A stretch of DNA of 9,942 bases from Lachnospiraceae bacterium UBA7012 (lineage in GTDB: Bacteria > Bacillota > Clostridia > Lachnospirales > Lachnospiraceae): NCBI GenBank assembly GCA_002449595.1, contig DJXE01000116.1:1-9942 (forward strand), in the 5' to 3' direction. Both the position numbers and the translations under genes were made by a program. Of this stretch, positions 6,024 to 9,942 are shown one piece after another; within the stretch, counting starts at the first letter, position 1; each line of letters begins with the position of its first letter. The notes below the pieces were generated by a model, which was not told where the DNA came from, made no database searches, and saw nothing but the letters and a program-made list of their open reading frames with translations.

Positions 6024-6064
6024 AGAACAAATGTTTGCGAACAGATATTTGGAATATATGTTTG
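6024..6064. promoter_or_regulatory. LexA boxes 3, 4 and 5, contiguous cluster
   Basis: Three boxes abut: AGAACAAATGTTTG (6024-6037), CGAACAGATATTTG (6038-6051) and GGAATATATGTTTG (6051-6064). Against the Bacillus-type consensus CGAACRNRYGTTYC they match at about 12, 12 and 11 of 14 positions. Their centres are 14 and 13 bases apart, so dimers would lie on a similar but slowly rotating face. Box 5 overlaps the lexA -35; box 3 ends nine bases from the -35 of the LysM-like gene. Confidence 0.75.
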
Positions 6065-6090
6065 CTTTTCGGAAAATCAGTGCTTATAAT
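6062..6090 (+). promoter_or_regulatory. lexA promoter
   Basis: TTGCTT (6062-6067) and TATAAT (6085-6090) are 17 bases apart. LexA box 5 (6051-6064) overlaps the -35, which implies autoregulation. The leader to ATG 6155 is about 60 bases. Confidence 0.75.
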
Positions 6091-6154
6091 TAAGAAAAGG
6101 CGCCGTTTCCGCCGCACGATGCAGCGGATCCGCACAGCAGAAAGGATGACCGCA

Positions 6155-6775
6155 ATGACCAGAGGAAGAAACAGCACGAAACAGATGGAGATCCTCGAAT
6201 ATATCAAGAGAGAGATCCTGGAGAAGGGATACCCGCCGACGGTCCGCGAGATCTGCGAGGAAGTGAATCTCAAGTCCACATCTTCCGTCCACTCCCACCT
6301 GGAATCTCTGGAGAAGTACGGCTACATCCGGCGCGACCCCACCAAGCCGCGCGCAATTGAGATCTGTGACGACAGCTTCCAGATGGTCCGCACAGAGATG
6401 GTATCTGTCCCGGTCGTAGGCCGCGTCGCCGCAGGCGAACCGATCCTCGCTGACCAGAACATCGAGAGCTACTTCCCGATCCCTGCGGAGAACATCCCGT
6501 CCGGCACGAGCTTCGCGCTCAAGGTCCACGGCGACTCCATGATCAATGCCGGCATCTTCGACGGAGACCTGATCTTCGTGAGCGAATGCAACACTGCATC
6601 CAACGGCGAGATCGTCGTCGCACTGGTCGACGACTCCGCGACCGTGAAGCGCTTCTACAAGGAGAAGGACCACATCCGCCTGCAGCCCGAGAACGACGCC
6701 ATGGACCCCATCCTGGTCGACAACTGCGTCATCCTCGGCAAAGTATTCGCCGTCCTCCGCTTCAGCGTCAAGTAA
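6155..6775 (+). CDS. lexA: LexA, SOS transcriptional repressor
   Basis: LexA represses DNA-damage genes and cleaves itself when RecA filaments form. From ATG 6155 the protein is 206 residues, normal for the family. The winged-helix domain spans about 1-68 ([19 protein letters not shown], then [20 protein letters not shown] as the recognition region). The self-cleavage bond is Ala93-Gly94 in VAAGEP. The catalytic dyad is Ser128 (GDSM) and Lys165 (VKRF). I chose 6155 because it opens [10 protein letters not shown] like other LexA proteins and has AAAGGA eight bases upstream; in-frame ATGs at 6146 and 6119 would add 3 or 12 unusual residues. Its own promoter carries LexA boxes, so it should be autoregulated, and it is divergent from the YneA-like gene. 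Two terminators follow in tandem. Confidence 0.97.
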   Translation: MTRGRNSTKQMEILEYIKREILEKGYPPTVREICEEVNLKSTSSVHSHLESLEKYGYIRRDPTKPRAIEICDDSFQMVRTEMVSVPVVGRVAAGEPILADQNIESYFPIPAENIPSGTSFALKVHGDSMINAGIFDGDLIFVSECNTASNGEIVVALVDDSATVKRFYKEKDHIRLQPENDAMDPILVDNCVILGKVFAVLRFSVK

Positions 6776-6806
6776 CGCCGAACAATATCAAACAACAACA
6801 CAATCT

Positions 6807-6839
6807 AAAAGAGTGCCGCATAAAGCGACACTCTTTTTT
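6807..6839 (+). terminator. lexA terminator 1
   Basis: AAAAGAGTGCCGC (6807-6819) pairs with GCGACACTCTTTT (6825-6837) around ATAAA, with one C-A mismatch, and runs into six T's (6834-6839). It lies 31 bases after the lexA stop. Confidence 0.85.
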
Positions 6840-6937
6840 ATCCCACAGACAAGCTTCCTGAAAATCTCTCTAAGAGAGTGTTGCGTTCAGCGGCACTCCT
6901 TTTTTCTTCTACAGATAAACCTCCAGATAATCTTTCT
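6808..6937 (+). repeat. Tandem duplication of the lexA terminator region
   Basis: Bases 6808-6872 and 6873-6937 align over about 65 bases with one single-base gap and roughly three quarters identity. The match covers the hairpin, T tract and the stretch beyond (ACAGACAAGCTTCC against ACAGATAAACCTCC). Left arm of copy 1 and right arm of copy 2 would pair perfectly, hinting at the ancestral stem. Confidence 0.75.
6876..6905 (+). terminator. lexA terminator 2, duplicated copy
   Basis: GAGTGTTGC (6876-6884) pairs with GCGGCACTC (6890-6898) through nine pairs, two of them G-U in RNA, around GTTCA, followed by C and six T's. It is a diverged copy of terminator 1. Confidence 0.8.
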
Positions 6938-6955
6938 GATGCATCCGTCTGACAC

Positions 6956-7019
6956 AAGAATAGTGGTGCCGCTGCCCGGAGATCTATATGATCTCCGGGA
7001 AGTGGACACCACTATTCTT
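6956..7019. repeat. Long imperfect hairpin C in the convergent spacer
   Basis: The outer stem AAGAATAGTGGTG (6956-6968) pairs perfectly with 7007-7019. The inner stem CCCGGAGATC (6975-6984) pairs perfectly with 6990-6999 around TATAT, and CCGC (6969-6972) pairs with GTGG (7002-7005). On the plus strand TTCTTTATTTC follows, so it may act as a last terminator for lexA; on the minus strand it lies 35 bases beyond the rsfS stop. It shares the motif order GAAYAGTRKTGCCRCT then GGAGATC with hairpin A. Confidence 0.8.
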
Positions 7020-7054
7020 TATTTCATATTCATCTGACTTATTATCTCAATGCT

Positions 7055-7417
7055 TCAAAGTTCGGAGATATCCACGACCTTCCCATCCCTCCAGATGCGC
7101 TCCAGGTCATACAGCAGCCTGTTCTCCGGATCAAAGATATGGATGATGACGTCGCCGAAGTCCTGCAGGACCCAGTTGGCGTTGTTGTAGCCCTCCTGCT
7201 GGCGGATCGGGCAGCCGGCCTTGCCGAGCGCCTCCTCAACGCCGTCCGCCATCGCCTGGATCTGCGGCAGGTTCGTGCCGTTCGCGATGATGAAATAGTC
7301 GGCGAGGACGGAGACCTCACTGATGTCGATCACCTTGATGTCCTGCGCCTTCTTGTCCTCCAGCGCTTCGATGGCGATCTTCGCGAACTCTGCGGAACGT
7401 TTTCTCTCTTCACTCAT
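7055..7417 (-). CDS. rsfS: Ribosomal silencing factor RsfS (YbeB/Iojap family)
   Basis: RsfS binds ribosomal protein L14 on the 50S subunit and blocks joining of 30S, lowering translation in starvation or stationary phase. The 120-residue protein matches the family end to end: KRSAEFAKIAIEALEDKKAQDI, then IDISEVSVLADYFIIANG, then NNANWVLQDFGDVIIHIF and a C-terminal RIWRDGKVVDISEL. The start at 7417 has a strong AGGAGG seven bases upstream. It is the last gene of the obgE-nadD-yqeK-rsfS series, 39 bases after yqeK; the LytR-family gene found between these two in some Firmicutes is absent. The unit ends in the spacer with hairpin C. Confidence 0.95.
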   Translation of the reverse strand: MSEERKRSAEFAKIAIEALEDKKAQDIKVIDISEVSVLADYFIIANGTNLPQIQAMADGVEEALGKAGCPIRQQEGYNNANWVLQDFGDVIIHIFDPENRLLYDLERIWRDGKVVDISEL

Positions 7418-7456
7418 GCCTATTCCTCCTGGTTATTGCTGTGAACTGCCGGTCTT

Positions 7457-8074
7457 TCATCCGGCAATTCCATTATATCTCTTTTTCTTCAATTCTTTTT
7501 CATAATAATCGCAGGTATCTCTCGTCATCGGGTCGATCTCAGAGTCCCGTGACTCCAGATAATCCAGCGTATTCTTGAGAATCATGACGAGCGCCTCGTC
7601 GAGGTCCCGGAACGCAGCCTCGCGGATCGCGTCCATACCCGGCAGGTCCTTCCTGCCCGGCTCGATGTAGTCGGCGATGAAGACGATCTTCTCCATCGTC
7701 GTCATGCCCGGCTTGCCGGTCGTATGCCAGCGGATCGCGCCCAGGATCTCCTCGTCCGTGATCCCGTAGCGCTGGTTCGCGAGGACGCAGCCCGCGCCGG
7801 CGTGCAGCAGCGCCGGGTTCTTGCGCTCGACCGACGTGACCGGAATATCGCCCTTCTCGCACAGGCGGATCATCTCCTCCGCCGAGAGTTTCTTCGCGCA
7901 GTCGTGCAGGATGCCCGCGACCTCCGTCCTGTGCACGTCCTCACCGTGCCGCATTGCAAGGCCCGCAGCGACCGCCGCGACTCCCATCGTATGGATAAAG
8001 CGTTTGTACGGCAGGGTCTTCTCCATCTCGCGGATCAGCTCCAACCGGTCGTATTCCTTTGCCGTCTTCTTCAT
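7457..8074 (-). CDS. yqeK: HD-domain Ap4A hydrolase YqeK
   Basis: YqeK-type HD proteins cleave diadenosine tetraphosphate symmetrically to two ADP, limiting this stress nucleotide. The 205-residue protein has the expected metal ligands: His28 (RFIHTMG), His57-Asp58 (GILHDCAK), His91 (LLHAGAG), His117 (IRWHTTG) and Asp135 (FIADYIEPGR). The start at 8074 follows a GAGGG ribosome site that overlaps the end of nadD, and the genes are nine bases apart, so translational coupling is likely. In some bacteria NadD and YqeK are fused or always adjacent, consistent with linked adenylate chemistry. The C-terminus is basic (KKELKKKRYNG-like end). Confidence 0.93.
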   Translation of the reverse strand: MKKTAKEYDRLELIREMEKTLPYKRFIHTMGVAAVAAGLAMRHGEDVHRTEVAGILHDCAKKLSAEEMIRLCEKGDIPVTSVERKNPALLHAGAGCVLANQRYGITDEEILGAIRWHTTGKPGMTTMEKIVFIADYIEPGRKDLPGMDAIREAAFRDLDEALVMILKNTLDYLESRDSEIDPMTRDTCDYYEKELKKKRYNGIAG

Positions 8075-8083
8075 CCGTTTCCC

Positions 8084-8728
8084 TCACTCCCGGGAGGTAT
8101 CCGGGGTCTCCTCCTCAAGATACAGCCGCTTCTCGCGGATGTACGCCTCCACCGCGGGCGGCGCCAGATACCGGAGGCTCTTTCCCTCCCGCACCCGCTC
8201 CCGCAGGTCCGTCGACGAGATCTCGATGTTCCGCACGGGAAGTCTCAGGATTCTCGCGTGAAAAGCCTTTTCCAGTCCCCTCACAGCCTTCTGCACCCCG
8301 CCTTCGTCGACTTCATCCCCGCGCGCCGCGACGATGACCGTGCACTTGTCGAAGATCTCCTCCGGGTGATACCATGTGTGCATCGCGGCGATCGTGTCCG
8401 CGCCGACGATGTAGTAATACTCTGTCTCCGGAGACGCCTCCTTCAGCGCCGCCAGCGTCTCACAGGTATAGCTGTTGCCGGGACGCAGCACCTCCATGTC
8501 GGAGACGGTAAAGCCGGGGTTGCCCTCCGCGGCCAGCTGCGTCATGCGCAGGCGGTCCTGCGCGCTGCTCACCTTCACCTTGCGGGCGTCCTTGAAGTAG
8601 GAGTGCCCCGAGGGCATCAGGCAGACGCTGTCCAGCCCGAACGCCTCCAGCGCGTCCTGTGCCATGATCAGGTGCCCGTAGTGCGGCGGGTCAAACGTCC
8701 CGCCAAGGATTCCGATCTTCTCGCTCAT
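8084..8728 (-). CDS. nadD: Nicotinate-nucleotide adenylyltransferase
   Basis: NadD joins nicotinate mononucleotide to ATP, making deamido-NAD in NAD synthesis. The 214-residue protein carries the nucleotidyltransferase signature GGTFDPPHYGH at 9-19, IVGADT at 107-112 with the following Trp119, and ISSTDLRERVREG at 170-182. The segment after strand 2 reads MPSGHSYFKDARK where many NadD proteins have a PPHK motif; I recall similar variants in Lachnospiraceae, so it probably is a lineage form rather than a defect. The start at 8728 has only a weak ribosome site (GAGAAG) but sits nine bases after the obgE stop, so coupling to obgE is likely. The yhbY gene that lies between obgE and nadD in some Firmicutes is missing. 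Confidence 0.95.
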   Translation of the reverse strand: MSEKIGILGGTFDPPHYGHLIMAQDALEAFGLDSVCLMPSGHSYFKDARKVKVSSAQDRLRMTQLAAEGNPGFTVSDMEVLRPGNSYTCETLAALKEASPETEYYYIVGADTIAAMHTWYHPEEIFDKCTVIVAARGDEVDEGGVQKAVRGLEKAFHARILRLPVRNIEISSTDLRERVREGKSLRYLAPPAVEAYIREKRLYLEEETPDTSRE

Positions 8729-8737
8729 GCGGTCTTC

Positions 8738-9942
8738 TCACTCATAATACTCGAACGCGTGCCCGTAGAGGCGGACGGTGTCGCCCTCCTGGATCCCGAG
8801 CTTTTTCAGCTGTTCGAGAATGCCGTTCTCTTTAAGGAAATTCTGGAAGAAAAGGAATCCCTTCTCCGTCTCCAGGTTGGTGTAGCCGAGCATTTTCTCG
8901 ATCTTCGGCCCCTCGACCACGTACTGGCCTTCCTTCGCGTCGTAGGAGACGGTGAAGCTCTCGCCGGACGCCGTGATCTCGGTCTCCGGGTCCATCTCCT
9001 GCGTGAAGACAAAGCGGTCCACAGGGATCTCCTGCAGCTTCCGGTAAGCGGCGAAAAGCAGCTCCTTCACGCCTTCTCCCGTGGCGGCGCTGACCGGATA
9101 CAGTTCCAGTCCGTTCGCCTCACAGTAGGCGGTGAGCCGGTGCATCGGGTCATCCTCCCCCGCATCCGGCATGATGAGATCCGTCTTGTTGGCGACGATG
9201 ATCTGCGGCCGGTCGGACAGGTCCACCGCGTAGCGCGACAGCTCCCTGTTGATGGCCTCAATATCCTCGACCGGATCCCTGCCCTCGGAGCCCGAGGCGT
9301 CGACCACGTGCATCAGGAGGCGCGTCCGCTCGATGTGCTGCAGGAACTCATTGCCCTTGCCAGCGCCGTCCGCGGCGCCGTCGATGAGGCCCGGGATGTC
9401 CGCCATGATGAAGCTCTCGCCGTATCCCAGCGAGACCACGCCCAGCATGGGAATCAGCGTCGTGAACGGGTAGTCCGCGATCTTCGGCTTGGCGTTCGTG
9501 CTCATCGACAGGAGCGTCGACTTGCCGACGTTCGGATAGCCGACGAGGCCCACGTCCGCGATCATCTTGAGCTCCAGGATGACCTCGATCGTGCGCGCCG
9601 GCTGCCCGGGCTGCGCGTATTTCGGCGCCTGCATGGTGCTCGTCGCGTAATGCATGTTGCCGTTGCCGCCGTGCCCGCCCTTTAAGATCACGTAGCGCTG
9701 CGTCTCGCCGGACATATCCGCAATGACCCTGCCGCTCGCGGCGTCCCGGATCACGGTGCCCTCCGGCACTTTGAGGACGACGTCCTCGCCGCGCTTGCCC
9801 GCCATCCGCTTCTTCTTGCCGTTCTCGCCGGGCTCTGCGCGGAACTTCTGGTTGTAATGATAGTCCGACAGCGTGTTCAGGCCGCGGTCGACCTCGAAGA
9901 CGACGCTCCCGCCGTTTCCGCCGTCGCCGCCGTCCGGTCCGC
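8738..9942 (-). CDS. obgE: GTPase ObgE/CgtA, N-terminus outside window
   Basis: Obg is an essential GTPase that acts in 50S maturation and stringent and stress responses. The visible 400 residues begin inside the glycine-rich Obg domain (GPDGGDGGNGG at 1-11) and the frame runs off the right edge; about 30 residues should be missing. The G domain shows G1 GYPNVGKS (134-141), switch region with FTT (159-161), G3 DIPG (181-184), G4 NKTD (251-254) and G5 SAATG (284-288). The C-terminal OCT domain spans about 310-400 (FTVSYDAKEGQYVVEGPKIE, ending GDTVRLYGHAFEYYE). An internal ATG at 9805 is not the start, since Obg sequence continues upstream of it. It is the first visible gene of the nadD-yqeK-rsfS series; rplU and rpmA commonly lie upstream. 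Confidence 0.97.
   Translation of the reverse strand, partial: GPDGGDGGNGGSVVFEVDRGLNTLSDYHYNQKFRAEPGENGKKKRMAGKRGEDVVLKVPEGTVIRDAASGRVIADMSGETQRYVILKGGHGGNGNMHYATSTMQAPKYAQPGQPARTIEVILELKMIADVGLVGYPNVGKSTLLSMSTNAKPKIADYPFTTLIPMLGVVSLGYGESFIMADIPGLIDGAADGAGKGNEFLQHIERTRLLMHVVDASGSEGRDPVEDIEAINRELSRYAVDLSDRPQIIVANKTDLIMPDAGEDDPMHRLTAYCEANGLELYPVSAATGEGVKELLFAAYRKLQEIPVDRFVFTQEMDPETEITASGESFTVSYDAKEGQYVVEGPKIEKMLGYTNLETEKGFLFFQNFLKENGILEQLKKLGIQEGDTVRLYGHAFEYYE

Noticed and set aside
7448..7465. GCCGG/CCGGC hairpin between yqeK and rsfS
   Set aside because: Five base pairs with an eight-base loop and no T tract; could be chance in a GC-rich spacer.
7724..9685. Open frame of 653 codons on the plus strand across yqeK, nadD and obgE
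   Set aside because: It is antisense to three well-supported genes, rich in Arg, His, Asp and Leu, with no recognisable domain; long antisense frames are expected at this GC content.

Overview
The window looks like chromosomal DNA of a GC-rich Clostridia member, most likely Lachnospiraceae. Reasons: a GAAC-N4-GTTC type (Bacillus/Clostridium) LexA operator system, strong AGGAGG-like ribosome sites, the Firmicutes order obgE-nadD-yqeK-rsfS, a stand-alone cytidylate-kinase-like protein, and a XerS-like tyrosine recombinase. The taxon is inferred from gene content and protein style, not from a marker search. I see no rRNA, tRNA, CRISPR array, insertion sequence or prophage; nearly all of the window is conserved housekeeping sequence.

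Layout. Left edge to 1842 (+): an RluD-type pseudouridine synthase whose reading frame enters from outside through a 45-base in-frame tandem repeat, then a cytidylate-kinase-like gene with its own promoter and a strong terminator. 1843-2201 is a 359-base convergent spacer filled with long hairpins and a diverged direct repeat. 2202-4084 (-): an AI-2E family membrane protein followed by dtd. 4085-4195 is a short divergent promoter region with a 30-base dyad. 4196-5290 (+): a XerS-like tyrosine recombinase, ending in a hairpin terminator. 5504-5923 (-) and 6155-6775 (+): a small LysM-like membrane protein and lexA, divergent around a promoter region with five LexA-like boxes; this is the arrangement of the SOS division inhibitor yneA and lexA in Bacillus. 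6776-7054 is a convergent spacer with two tandemly duplicated terminators and a long hairpin related to those at 2004-2155. 7055 to the right edge (-): the tight cluster obgE (5' end outside), nadD, yqeK, rsfS.

How the parts fit. The obgE-nadD-yqeK-rsfS cluster joins ribosome assembly and silencing (ObgE, RsfS) with NAD synthesis and dinucleotide hydrolysis (NadD, YqeK); 9-base gaps tie the first three together. RluD and Dtd also serve translation (rRNA modification and D-aminoacyl-tRNA clearance). The centre is a DNA-damage and chromosome-segregation neighbourhood: LexA controls itself and probably the LysM-like division inhibitor, while the recombinase probably resolves chromosome dimers.

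Most worth a second look: the hairpin family shared by two convergent spacers, the five-box SOS control region with a consensus promoter and divergent inhibitor, the XerS-like recombinase outside the streptococcal lineage, the dyad between the AI-2E and xerS promoters, and the repeat at the RluD N-terminus. I found no clearly new multi-gene system.
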